Assembly (NCBI GenBank): GCA_946410395.1
Contig: CAMKAE010000058.1
Location: forward strand, 1-10,702
Direction: 5' to 3'
Origin: an uncultured Clostridia bacterium
GTDB taxonomy: Bacteria > Bacillota > Clostridia > Christensenellales > Aristaeellaceae
Length of the DNA: 10,702 nt
This document shows positions 1 through 6,419 of this stretch, piece by piece; within the stretch, counting starts at the first letter, position 1; every line of letters begins with the position of its first letter. A program made the translations under genes and the position numbers. The notes beneath the pieces were generated by a model. The model was not told the origin of the DNA. It saw only the letters and a program-made list of their open reading frames with translations, and did no database searches.

Positions 1-1289
1 ATGCCCGCGTCGATGACGTTCATGCCGTACTTGGCGCACATGTAGGCGATGGTTCCGCCGCCGCCTGCGTCCACGCGGCCCAGCTCGGCCGTCTGGAAGT
101 CCACTTCGGCGCCGTCCATGATCCGCCGGATCTCCGCCATGAACTCGGCGTTGGCGTCGTTGCTGCCGCCCTTGCCCCGGGAGCCCGTGAACTTGTTGAA
201 GCAGACGCCCTTTCCCAGGAAAGCGGCGTTTTTCTTTTCAAACACAGAGGCGAAATTCGGGTCGAAGCCCGCGCTCACGTCGCTGGACAGCATCCGGCTG
301 GCCCGAAGCGCCCGCCGCAGGGTCAGCTCGCTGTAAGGCTCGTTCAGCGCGCTGAGCAGCTCCGCCACGGTGTTCTCAAAGAAGTTGGAGTTCATGCCGG
401 TGGCGCCCACGCTGCCGATCTCCTCCTTGTCGGTGAGGATGGCGCAGAGGGTGTAATCCGGCGTCCCCTCAAAATCGAGAACGGCCCGCATGGACGGGAA
501 CGCGCAGACCCGGTCGTCGTGGCCGTAGCCCAGGATCATGGAGCGGTCGAAGCCCAGATCACGGCACGCGCCGGCGGGTACGATCTCCAGCTCCGCGGAC
601 AGGAGGTCCTCCTCCTCCACACCGTACTGTTCCTTGAGCAGCGCCAGCACGTTCTGCTTGACGGCATCCTTTTCCACGTCCTTCAGGGGCTTTCCGCCCA
701 CGATCAGGTTCAGGGCCTCGCCCTCGATGACCTCAGAGGCCTTCTTGCCCATCTGGTCGGCGGAGAGATGGATCAGCAGGTCGGAGAAGCAGAACACAGG
801 GTCTGCCGGTTTCTCGCCGATGGCCACCGCGACCTTGCCGCCGTCCCGGCGGACGATCACGCCGTGAATGGCCATGGGCAGCGTCACCCACTGATACTTC
901 TTGATGCCGCCATAGTAATGGGTGTCCAGGTAGGCGAGGTTTTCGTCCTCATAGAGGGGGTTCTGCTTGACGTCCACCCGGGGCGAGTCGATATGCGCGC
1001 CCAGGATGTTCATGCCGGCACTCAGCGGCTCACGGCCGATGATAAAGGCCATGAAGTCCTTCCCCATCCAGGCGTAATAAACCCTGTCACCGGCCTTCAG
1101 CTTCTCCCCTGCCGCCAGGACATCGCTCAGGTCCCGGAAGCCGGCCGCTTTCGCCGCTTCCACGGCCTCCGCCACGCACTCGCGCTCTGTCTTGCCGCCG
1201 TCCAGAAAGCGCTTGTAGTCCGCCGCAAAGGCCTCCAGCTCAGCAGCCTGGGCCGCGTCATACTGCTCCCACGCGTTTTTCCGATGCAT
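1..1289 (-). CDS. M18 family aminopeptidase, C-terminus cut by window edge
   Basis: Cytosolic zinc metallo-aminopeptidase that removes N-terminal residues from peptides. The visible 429 residues run from the ATG at 1289 and leave the window in frame; family members of this type are about 460 aa, so roughly 30 C-terminal residues are missing. Family marks, read from the reverse strand: GAHIDSPRVD with a metal-ligand histidine at residue 99, a GHDDRVCAFPS segment, DKEEIGSVG with the glutamate pair near residues 289-290, and GGSNDANAEF further on, ending GGGTIAYMCAKYGMNVIDAG at the edge. The start is supported by AAAGGAG about 8 bases upstream and by a near-consensus promoter. It stands alone behind the terminator of the SH3-domain gene. 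The clostridial subgroup is often named apeA; I recognise the family firmly, the symbol less so. Confidence 0.93.
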   Translation of the reverse strand, partial: MHRKNAWEQYDAAQAAELEAFAADYKRFLDGGKTERECVAEAVEAAKAAGFRDLSDVLAAGEKLKAGDRVYYAWMGKDFMAFIIGREPLSAGMNILGAHIDSPRVDVKQNPLYEDENLAYLDTHYYGGIKKYQWVTLPMAIHGVIVRRDGGKVAVAIGEKPADPVFCFSDLLIHLSADQMGKKASEVIEGEALNLIVGGKPLKDVEKDAVKQNVLALLKEQYGVEEEDLLSAELEIVPAGACRDLGFDRSMILGYGHDDRVCAFPSMRAVLDFEGTPDYTLCAILTDKEEIGSVGATGMNSNFFENTVAELLSALNEPYSELTLRRALRASRMLSSDVSAGFDPNFASVFEKKNAAFLGKGVCFNKFTGSRGKGGSNDANAEFMAEIRRIMDGAEVDFQTAELGRVDAGGGGTIAYMCAKYGMNVIDAG

Positions 1290-1338
1290 GTCTTTCTCTC
1301 CTTTATGCTCATAGTTGATATGGAGTTGTTCCTCCGGC

Positions 1339-1367
1339 ATTATAGACGAATCGGGATGATTTGGCAA
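1339..1367 (-). promoter_or_regulatory. Sigma-A-type promoter of the M18 aminopeptidase gene
   Basis: On the minus strand, -35 TTGCCA (1362-1367) and a perfect -10 TATAAT (1339-1344) are separated by 17 bases. The start codon lies about 50 bases downstream of the -10, and the terminator of the preceding gene lies just upstream, so the aminopeptidase is probably transcribed alone. Confidence 0.85.
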
Positions 1368-1390
1368 GGCATGCCGCCATTTCCTGACGA

Positions 1391-1424
1391 AAGCAAAAAC
1401 CGCCGGAACGCATCTGTCCGGCGG
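1391..1424 (-). terminator. Rho-independent terminator after the SH3/Ig-like gene
   Basis: Perfect 8-bp stem CCGCCGGA / TCCGGCGG (1400-1407 with 1417-1424), 9-base loop, followed on the minus strand by five T. It starts 22 bases after the stop codon of the SH3-domain gene. Confidence 0.88.
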
Positions 1425-1446
1425 CCTTCTATCGGGCCTTCCCGCT

Positions 1447-3003
1447 TCATTCGATGACGGATTTCTGCACGATGCAGTAGCTCGAAGAGACAGAGCCCTC
1501 ATAGCCGCTTCCGGCCTGGGCCGTGACCGTCAGGCGCAGGTCGTCGCCCACCATATCGTCGGTCACATACAGGTAGCTGCCCGTGCTGATCACAACGCCG
1601 TTCTGCTGCCAGGAGTAGTTGACGGCATAGGTGTTCAGCACCAGGGTCGGGGTCAGGGTGACGCCGGCCTTCACCGCGTTGGGCAGGGTGACGGAGCCGC
1701 TCAGGGGCTGCGTGACGGTGCCCCCGGTCACGGGGTTGGTGTAGCCGCTGGACACGGTGCCGGTGTAGCTGCCCGAGCCGGTGGCCACGCAATAGAGCCT
1801 GTGGCCCGTGTCACCGCTCTTGACCGTGTAGGTCGCGCCGGAGCCCACTGTGGAGCCGTCGCTGCGGTACCACATGTAGACAGCCGTTGAGCCTGCGGGC
1901 TGTGCGGTGGCGGTCAGGGTCTGGTTGACCGTGGGGTTCATGTTGGAGACCGTCACCGCCGTCAGGGGCGTGGTGATCGGCGAGCCGTAGGTCACGGGGG
2001 ACGTGTAGCCGGTCACAGCCGTGCCCGTCGTGTAACCCACGCCGGTGACCGACGCCATGATGCTGTAGCCCAGATCCTTGTCCTGCACCTTGTAGGTGTT
2101 GGTGTTGGCCAGCAGCGTGCCGTAGTTGTTGTACCACTGGCAGGAGTAGGTTGCCGTTGCCGGGTTCACCTGCACGGAGAGGGTTTCACCCACGTGGGGC
2201 GTCGTCGTGCTGACCGCGGCGGACGCGATTGTATTGGTGGTGGGGACAGGCGGCGTGTAGCTGGTCGTGATGTACTTGGTCATCATGTAGCCCGTGGTGG
2301 TGCCGATCTGTACGTAGTCCCACGGATTGCCGTGCGAGAGGACCGTCACCACGGTCCCCACCTTGTACAGCCCCTTGGACGGATAGCCGGTGCCGGGGCC
2401 GGAGCGCAGGTTGGTCTTCTTCCCGTTGGCCGCATAGACATAGCCGGTATAGCTGCCGCCGCTGGGCGGGGTCACCGGCGTCACAGGCGTAACCGGTGTC
2501 ACCGGCGTTGAGGAGGTGGAAACATACTGGGCCATGATGTAGCCTTTCTGCTTCCCCGCCTTGACATAGTGCCAGTCGATGCCGGCGGAAAGGATCGTGA
2601 CCGAGGTTCCGACGCTGTAGCTGCCGATGACGCCGTAGTTCAGGCCGGGGCCGCTGCGCAGGCGCACGTCCCGCCCGTTCGCCGCCCAGATCACGCCCTT
2701 GCCGGAGCCGGACGGCGTCGGCGAGGGCGTCCCGCCGAAGCTCAGGTAGGAGCCGTACATGTACCCCACCTTGCCGTCCCCGGTCTGCACATAGTACCAG
2801 GAGCCGGACGCGCTGAGCACCGTCACCGCGGTGCCGGTATAGTAGCTGGCCAGCGTGGGCGCGTCAAAGGAAGGCGTCGCCCGCAGGCGGAGCCAGCCGC
2901 CCTTGACGTATGCAACGGAAGCTGCCTGCGCCGTCTGCGGCACGATCAGCACGCAGGACAGGAGCAGCGCGGCAGCAACTGCGAATGACAGGAATCGTTT
3001 CAT
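1447..3003 (-). CDS. Secreted protein with three SH3b domains and three Ig-like repeats
   Basis: A 518-aa exported protein of unknown specific role, probably binding the cell wall. Residues 1-27 form a signal peptide (MKRF start, long hydrophobic core, cleavage likely after AQA). Three bacterial SH3 domains follow, at about 31-89, 103-162 and 187-246, each with an LR.(S/T)P core and a final G-Y-(M/I)-M/Y segment. A (TPV)4 linker at 167-178 separates domains two and three. Three Ig-like repeats of about 85 residues, at about 258-340, 346-427 and 433-512, each carry a W in a (C/Y)xW context; the first two end in a Y-T-S/N-P-V-T motif. No catalytic domain, LPXTG signal or transmembrane anchor is visible. 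The ATG at 3003 is chosen because GGAGGG sits 7 bases upstream and the signal peptide begins there; an in-frame TTG at 3051 is less likely. SH3b domains usually bind peptidoglycan in such proteins; the role here is inference. Confidence 0.88.
   Translation of the reverse strand: MKRFLSFAVAAALLLSCVLIVPQTAQAASVAYVKGGWLRLRATPSFDAPTLASYYTGTAVTVLSASGSWYYVQTGDGKVGYMYGSYLSFGGTPSPTPSGSGKGVIWAANGRDVRLRSGPGLNYGVIGSYSVGTSVTILSAGIDWHYVKAGKQKGYIMAQYVSTSSTPVTPVTPVTPVTPPSGGSYTGYVYAANGKKTNLRSGPGTGYPSKGLYKVGTVVTVLSHGNPWDYVQIGTTTGYMMTKYITTSYTPPVPTTNTIASAAVSTTTPHVGETLSVQVNPATATYSCQWYNNYGTLLANTNTYKVQDKDLGYSIMASVTGVGYTTGTAVTGYTSPVTYGSPITTPLTAVTVSNMNPTVNQTLTATAQPAGSTAVYMWYRSDGSTVGSGATYTVKSGDTGHRLYCVATGSGSYTGTVSSGYTNPVTGGTVTQPLSGSVTLPNAVKAGVTLTPTLVLNTYAVNYSWQQNGVVISTGSYLYVTDDMVGDDLRLTVTAQAGSGYEGSVSSSYCIVQKSVIE
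2471..2506. repeat. Four tandem 9-bp units encoding the Thr-Pro-Val linker
   Basis: Four imperfect copies of GTCACCGGC in a row, read on the minus strand as a repeated Thr-Pro-Val linker between SH3b domains two and three. Such in-frame units can change copy number by slippage, altering linker length without breaking the frame. Confidence 0.8.
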
Positions 3004-3070
3004 GGTCAGTCCCTCCAAACATCCCGGCGGCAATGGGCGAAAGCACGACAATTCTTAACAAAGGTTTAAT

Positions 3071-3097
3071 ATTTGACATACTTTCGTAATTTCCTGC
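3071..3097 (-). promoter_or_regulatory. Possible sigma-H-like promoter of the SH3/Ig-like gene
   Basis: On the minus strand, GCAGGAAAT (3089-3097) fits the Bacillus sigma-H -35 consensus RNAGGAWWW in full; 11 bases downstream, GTCAAAT (3071-3077) fits the -10 RNNGAAT at six of seven positions. The start codon is about 67 bases further on. I found no good sigma-A promoter in the 183-bp gap. Tentative, since a match like this can arise by chance. Confidence 0.3.
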
Positions 3098-3186
3098 AAC
3101 GCCTCCGGGTTTTTCGATCTTTTTTGCAGGACCGTTACACCCATCAGACGAACCGGAAACCGTTTTTCTTCCGCGCACGCGAAAAC

Positions 3187-3918
3187 TTATATCACCAATC
3201 CGCCGTTGACGCCCAGGATCTGGCCTGTGATAAAGGAAGCGCCCTGTCCCGACAGGAAGAAGACGGCCTCGGCGACCTCTTCGGGTTGTCCGATGCGGCC
3301 CAGGGGCGTCTCGTCGGCGATCGCCCGCAGGTCTTCCGGGGCGTGCATCGCGTTCATCTCTGTGTCGATCAGGCCGGGCGATACGCAGTTGACCCGGATG
3401 CCGCTGGGGCCGGTCTCTTTGGCCAGCGCCTTCGTCAGCCCGATCAGGCCGGCTTTGGCGGCGGAGTAAGCCGCCTCGCACGAAGCGCCGGTCTCACCCC
3501 ACATGCTGGCCACGTTGACGATGCTGCCCCGCTTGCGCGCTATCATGCCCGGGAGGACCAGCCGCGTCACGCGGGCCGCACCGTCCAGATTCACCGCGAA
3601 GGCTTCCCGCCACTGCGCCTCGTCCAGATCCTGGTACAGGCCGAAGTGCGCGGTCCCCGCACAGTTCACCAGCACGTCAACATGACCCAGCTGCGCCAAG
3701 GCCGCGCGGACGCCCCGCTCCGTGTCCGCCGGATCGGCCAGATCGCAGCGGATCGCACTCGCCCCGGACTCCGAGGCCAGCGTAATCGCCCGGCTTTCCG
3801 CCCGGTGCCAGAGGAACGCGACGCAAAAGCCCGCCGCGGCAAAGCGGCGCACGCAGGCCGCACCGATGCCCCGGGAGCCTCCTGTGATCAGGACCCTCTC
3901 TCCGGTCGCCAACGCCAT
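3187..3918 (-). CDS. FabG-like short-chain dehydrogenase/reductase
   Basis: NAD(P)-dependent oxidoreductase of the classical SDR family, about 243 aa, the normal size. The Rossmann motif TGGSRGIG lies near the N-terminus, an acidic DLADP segment follows, then NCAG, the catalytic serine in NVASMWG, and YSAAK with the Tyr exactly 13 residues after the Ser, as in FabG. The C-terminus has the usual G-R-x-G-x-PEE-V-A and ITGQ-x-L-x-VNGG segments. The start is uncertain: AAGGAGG (3921-3927) is only 2 bases from the ATG at 3918 but 8 bases from an in-frame TTG at 3912, giving MATGERVLITGG, which also fits family N-termini. An in-frame ATG at 3936 has no ribosome site. The substrate cannot be read; fatty-acid genes are absent nearby, so a role other than FabG in lipid synthesis is quite possible. 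No clear terminator follows. Confidence 0.88.
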   Translation of the reverse strand: MALATGERVLITGGSRGIGAACVRRFAAAGFCVAFLWHRAESRAITLASESGASAIRCDLADPADTERGVRAALAQLGHVDVLVNCAGTAHFGLYQDLDEAQWREAFAVNLDGAARVTRLVLPGMIARKRGSIVNVASMWGETGASCEAAYSAAKAGLIGLTKALAKETGPSGIRVNCVSPGLIDTEMNAMHAPEDLRAIADETPLGRIGQPEEVAEAVFFLSGQGASFITGQILGVNGGLVI

Positions 3919-3966
3919 TCCCTCCTTCGTGATCATCTCAGTTAAGAATGCTTCATGACAGGAAAA

Positions 3967-4032
3967 GGGATTTCGCGGTCTGCGGACCGCGACCAGGGCT
4001 TTCCGATCGCCCTGGACCTTCGGGTCCATCCC
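3967..4032. repeat. Compact cluster of three hairpins closed by an outer stem
   Basis: Read on the plus strand, outer stem GGGAT (3967-3971) pairs with ATCCC (4028-4032). Inside lie CGCGGTC-TGCG-GACCGCG (3974-3991), CCAGGGC-9-GCCCTGG (3993-4015) and GGACC-TTCG-GGTCC (4014-4027); the last two share two G. All stems are perfect. Two loops are C(UNCG)G tetraloops on the plus strand, which hints that this strand, antisense to the neighbouring genes, may be the folded one. The element sits in the leader of the dehydrogenase gene, downstream of the rpsT terminator. It matches no riboswitch, tRNA or SRP RNA that I know. From memory, short tandem hairpin arrays of this style occur between genes in gut Clostridia, so a dispersed repeat is the simplest reading. 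Confidence 0.6.
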
Positions 4033-4088
4033 GTTTCTTGATTGATCATCCTAATCTGAGAATAGTAATTCATTATTTTCGGATACAG

Positions 4089-4118
4089 AAAAACCCCTGT
4101 CCATCATCCGGAGAGGAG
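4089..4118 (-). terminator. Rho-independent terminator of rpsT
   Basis: On the minus strand CTCCTCTCC (4110-4118) pairs with GGACAGGGG (4094-4102) with one C-C mismatch and one G-T pair, 7-base loop, followed by five T (4089-4093). It begins 19 bases after the rpsT stop codon. Confidence 0.78.
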
Positions 4119-4137
4119 TTTATCTATGACCGACCGA

Positions 4138-4401
4138 TTACGCGGTCACCTTGTTCAGCCGCTTGGCCAGACGAGCCTTCTTGCGGTTCGCGGCATTCTT
4201 GTGAATCACGCCCTTCGCAGCAGCCCGGTCAACGGCGGAGACGGTCTCATTCAGCACGGCAGCGGCGTCAGCGGCATCACCGTTCAGGGACGCCTCGAAC
4301 TTCTTCACAGAGGTACGGACAACGCTCTTCACGATGCGGTTGTGGAGATTCTTCTTCTCGCTGACCTTCACGCGCTTCTTCGCAGACTTGATGTTCGGCA
4401 A
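4138..4401 (-). CDS. rpsT: 30S ribosomal protein S20
   Basis: Small-subunit ribosomal protein that binds 16S rRNA, 87 aa, the standard length. The N-terminus PNIKSAKKRV, the segment around RTSVKKFE, the later AAAKGVIHKNAANRKKARL and the overall Lys/Arg richness with alpha-helical character are typical of S20. The start codon is TTG (4399-4401), supported by AAAGGAGG about 9 bases upstream; E. coli rpsT also starts with UUG, and there the weak start is part of autoregulation by S20. It has its own promoter (4449-4477) and terminator (4089-4118), so it is a one-gene unit, divergent from the ABC importer operon. Confidence 0.97.
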   Translation of the reverse strand: MPNIKSAKKRVKVSEKKNLHNRIVKSVVRTSVKKFEASLNGDAADAAAVLNETVSAVDRAAAKGVIHKNAANRKKARLAKRLNKVTA

Positions 4402-4426
4402 CTCGGTTCACCTCCTTTACAGGATC

Positions 4427-4441
4427 GATGTTCGCAACATC
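4427..4441 (-). promoter_or_regulatory. Leader hairpin of rpsT mRNA
   Basis: Perfect 6-bp stem GATGTT / AACATC with loop GCG in the short rpsT leader. The same AACATC occurs again as codons 3-4 of rpsT, so the 5' arm can pair with either copy; the second choice would enclose the ribosome site and the TTG start. A possible translational control element; not shown. Confidence 0.4.
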
Positions 4442-4448
4442 ACTCGCT

Positions 4449-4477
4449 ATATTATCATGTAAACGACGAAAATGCAA
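4449..4477 (-). promoter_or_regulatory. Sigma-A-type promoter of rpsT
   Basis: On the minus strand, -35 TTGCAT (4472-4477), 17-base spacer, -10 TAATAT (4449-4454). The TTG start of rpsT is 47 bases downstream of the -10. Confidence 0.75.
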
Positions 4478-4582
4478 GACCCAAATCTGCTTTTTGGCGC
4501 CTGTTTCGCGGAAAAAATGCCGATATCACCTCTTTCGGCACGCCTGAGCGGATTCCAGACGCAGAGGAGCTTCTTCGCCCGG

Positions 4583-4611
4583 TTGCGAATCCGGCTCGCC
4601 TGTGCTATAAT
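4583..4611 (+). promoter_or_regulatory. Sigma-A-type promoter of the ABC importer operon
   Basis: -35 TTGCGA (4583-4588), 17-base spacer, perfect -10 TATAAT (4606-4611) with an extended TGC just before it. The binding-protein start codon is 25 bases after the -10, which leaves no room for a riboswitch in the leader. Between this and the divergent rpsT promoter (4478-4582) I see only a weak 6-bp inverted repeat TGCCGA / TCGGCA near 4518-4540. Confidence 0.85.
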
Positions 4612-4636
4612 CCGGGCTGGAAAGGGGGTATTATCC

Positions 4637-5593
4637 ATGAAAAAAGGAATCGCTTTTCTTCTCTCCCTGCTGCTGGTCCTCAGTCTATTCTCCGTGTCTC
4701 TAGCGGAGGAGCCCGTGCGCGTTGTGGCGCTCAAGGGCCCCACGGCCATGGGCATGGTGAAACTGATGGAAGACAATGATGGGGCTTATGACTTCTCGAT
4801 TGAGGCTGCCCCGGACCTGGTCGCGCCGCTGATCATTCAGGGCAAGGCGGATATCGCCGCCGTGCCGGCCAACCTGGCCTCCGTGCTGTACAACAAGCTC
4901 GGCGGCGGCGTGCAGGTGCTGGCCGTGAACACCCTGGGCGTGCTCTATATCGTGGAACGGGGCGAGACCGTACAGACCGCTGCCGACCTGAAGGGCCGCA
5001 CCATCTACGCCAGCGGCCAGGGCGCCACGCCCGAATATGCGCTGAACTACATCCTCCGCGGGAACGGCATCGACCCGGAGAAAGACGTGGACATTCAGTT
5101 CATGAGCGAGCACACCGAATGCCTCAATGCCCTGCTCAACAACGCGGACGGCATCGCCCTGCTGCCCCAGCCCTTCGTGACCACTGCCATGATGAAGGCC
5201 GACGATCTGCGGGTTGCCCTGGACCTGAACGACTGCTGGGACGAGCTGCAGGCCGGCGCCGAAGCGCCTTCCGCGCTGCTGACCGGCGTTGTGATCGCGC
5301 GCAGGAAATTCGTTGAGGTGCATCCCGATCTCGTCACCGCCTTCATGGACGCCTACGCCGAGTCCGTGTTCTGGGTGAAAACCACCCCGGACGAATCTGC
5401 CGCACTGATCGGAAAGTACGACATCGTGCCCGAGGCCGTGGCAAAGAAGGCCCTGCCCGCCTGCAACATCGTGTACATCGAGGGGGCGGAGATGCAGACC
5501 ATGCTGTCGGGCTATCTGGCAACCCTGTTCGAGCAGAATCCCGCTGCCGTGGGCGGCGCGCTGCCCGGCGAGGACTTCTACTACGCCCGCTGA
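4637..5593 (+). CDS. ABC importer substrate-binding protein (NMT1/THI5/TauA-like)
   Basis: Extracytoplasmic binding protein of 318 aa that would deliver a small organic or inorganic solute to the permease encoded next. A signal peptide spans about residues 1-23 (MKKG, Leu-rich core, cleavage likely SLA before EE); there is no lipobox cysteine. The mature part shows the pattern of the nitrate/sulfonate/thiamine-precursor binding proteins: an early VVALKGPTAMGMVKLM strand-helix, APLIIQGKADIAAVPANLAS, a central DLKGRTIYASGQGATPEYAL, and a C-terminal segment with a PDLVTAFMDAY helix. The ATG at 4637 is preceded by AAAGGGGG at 8 bases; longer in-frame starts upstream would overlap the promoter. 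First gene of a three-gene unit with permease and ATPase. The substrate cannot be told from sequence; no thiamine riboswitch or biosynthesis gene is present to suggest thiamine precursors. Confidence 0.88.
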   Translation: MKKGIAFLLSLLLVLSLFSVSLAEEPVRVVALKGPTAMGMVKLMEDNDGAYDFSIEAAPDLVAPLIIQGKADIAAVPANLASVLYNKLGGGVQVLAVNTLGVLYIVERGETVQTAADLKGRTIYASGQGATPEYALNYILRGNGIDPEKDVDIQFMSEHTECLNALLNNADGIALLPQPFVTTAMMKADDLRVALDLNDCWDELQAGAEAPSALLTGVVIARRKFVEVHPDLVTAFMDAYAESVFWVKTTPDESAALIGKYDIVPEAVAKKALPACNIVYIEGAEMQTMLSGYLATLFEQNPAAVGGALPGEDFYYAR

Positions 5594-5608
5594 GCGGATC
5601 GACGCGAA

Positions 5609-5646
5609 AGCCGGCGGTCAGGTTCGCCTGCCGTCGGCTCTTCTTT
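5609..5646 (+). terminator. Hairpin between binding-protein and permease genes, possible attenuator
   Basis: Stem AGCCGGCGG / CCGTCGGCT (5609-5617 with 5631-5639, one G-T pair), then after a bulged T an inner stem CAGG-TTCG-CCTG (5619-5630). It is followed by a weak U tract (TTCTTT). Placed 16 bases after the stop codon and just before the permease start, it may stop part of transcription or protect the upstream mRNA, giving more binding protein than permease. Confidence 0.65.
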
Positions 5647-5651
5647 GCTGA

Positions 5652-6413
5652 ATGCGCATGAAAAAGCTGAGAAACGGAAAGCTGAAGCTGTGGGCCGTGC
5701 TCTTCTGGCTGGCTGTCTGGCAGATTGCGGCCATGATCACCGATCTGCCGCTGATCCTGCCGGCTCCGGCGGATGTTTTCGTGCGCCTGTATCACCTCGT
5801 GCGGGAGGGCAGCTTCTGGGCTTCTGTGCTCAACACGTTCTCGCACATCGCCCTCGGCTTTTCGGCGGCCTTTGTGCTTGGGGCCGCGCTGGCGTTCCTG
5901 GCCAGCCGCTTCCGGCTCGTGCGGGACCTGCTGGCGCCGCTGATGCTCTGCGTCAAGAGCATCCCGGTGGCCAGCTTCGTGATCCTGGCCATCATCTGGT
6001 TCACCAAGTACTGGCTGTCCTCCCTCATCGCCTTTACCATGGTGCTGCCGGTGATCTACACCAATCTGCTCGACGGCCTCAGCGCCTTGGATCCGCAGCT
6101 GACCGAGATGGCCGCCGTGTTCCGCCTGTCTGCGTGGAAGCGCTTCCGGTATGTGGATCTGGTCCAGCTGCTCCCCTTCCTGCGCACCGGGCTCAGCGTC
6201 TCCCTCGGTCTGTGCTGGAAGAGCGGCGTGGCGGCTGAGCTCATCGGCGTGCCCAAGGGCACCGTCGGCCAGCAGCTCTACAACGCAAAGATCTACCTGG
6301 AGACCACCGACGTCTTTGCCTGGACGCTGATCATCGTGGTCATCAGCATCCTGTTTCAGAAGCTGATCATGGGGCTGGTGTGGCTGTTGAGCCGCCGGCT
6401 GGAGAGGATGTGA
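5652..6413 (+). CDS. ABC transporter permease (SsuC/TauC type)
   Basis: Inner-membrane subunit of 253 aa, normal length for this family, which dimerises to form the import channel. About six hydrophobic segments are visible, roughly at residues 13-29, 62-86, 93-116, 122-139, 180-198 and 222-247. The cytoplasmic EAA loop that docks on the ATPase lies at about 152-175 (EMAAVFRLSAW followed by RYVDLVQLLP); the usual glycine of this motif is Arg158 here. Two possible ATG starts exist, at 5652 and 5658, neither with a clear ribosome site; the hairpin immediately upstream may matter for initiation. It follows the binding-protein gene by 58 bases and precedes the ATPase gene by 6 bases, so the three are very likely one operon. 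Confidence 0.9.
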   Translation: MRMKKLRNGKLKLWAVLFWLAVWQIAAMITDLPLILPAPADVFVRLYHLVREGSFWASVLNTFSHIALGFSAAFVLGAALAFLASRFRLVRDLLAPLMLCVKSIPVASFVILAIIWFTKYWLSSLIAFTMVLPVIYTNLLDGLSALDPQLTEMAAVFRLSAWKRFRYVDLVQLLPFLRTGLSVSLGLCWKSGVAAELIGVPKGTVGQQLYNAKIYLETTDVFAWTLIIVVISILFQKLIMGLVWLLSRRLERM

Positions 6414-6419
6414 CGGATC

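Noticed and set aside
519..1457. A 312-codon plus-strand open frame opposite the M18 aminopeptidase
   Set aside because: Same antisense effect; it runs through the promoter and terminator of minus-strand genes and resembles no protein family.
2953..3003. LLSC in the signal peptide of the SH3/Ig-like protein as a lipobox
   Set aside because: The hydrophobic core continues past the cysteine and a standard AQA cleavage site follows, so release by signal peptidase I is more likely.
3074..3079. Plus-strand TTGACA as a -35 element
   Set aside because: No -10-like hexamer occurs 15-19 bases downstream and no plus-strand gene follows.
3919..4029. N-terminal extension of the short-chain dehydrogenase to an ATG at 4029
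   Set aside because: The extra residues would be encoded by the hairpin cluster, are Arg-rich and atypical, and the ATG has no ribosome site.
3967..4032. Hairpin cluster as a tRNA gene or a T-box/riboswitch
   Set aside because: The loops are 4, 9 and 4 bases, there is no TTCRANY T-loop or 7-bp acceptor stem, and no T-box sequence or downstream terminator is seen.
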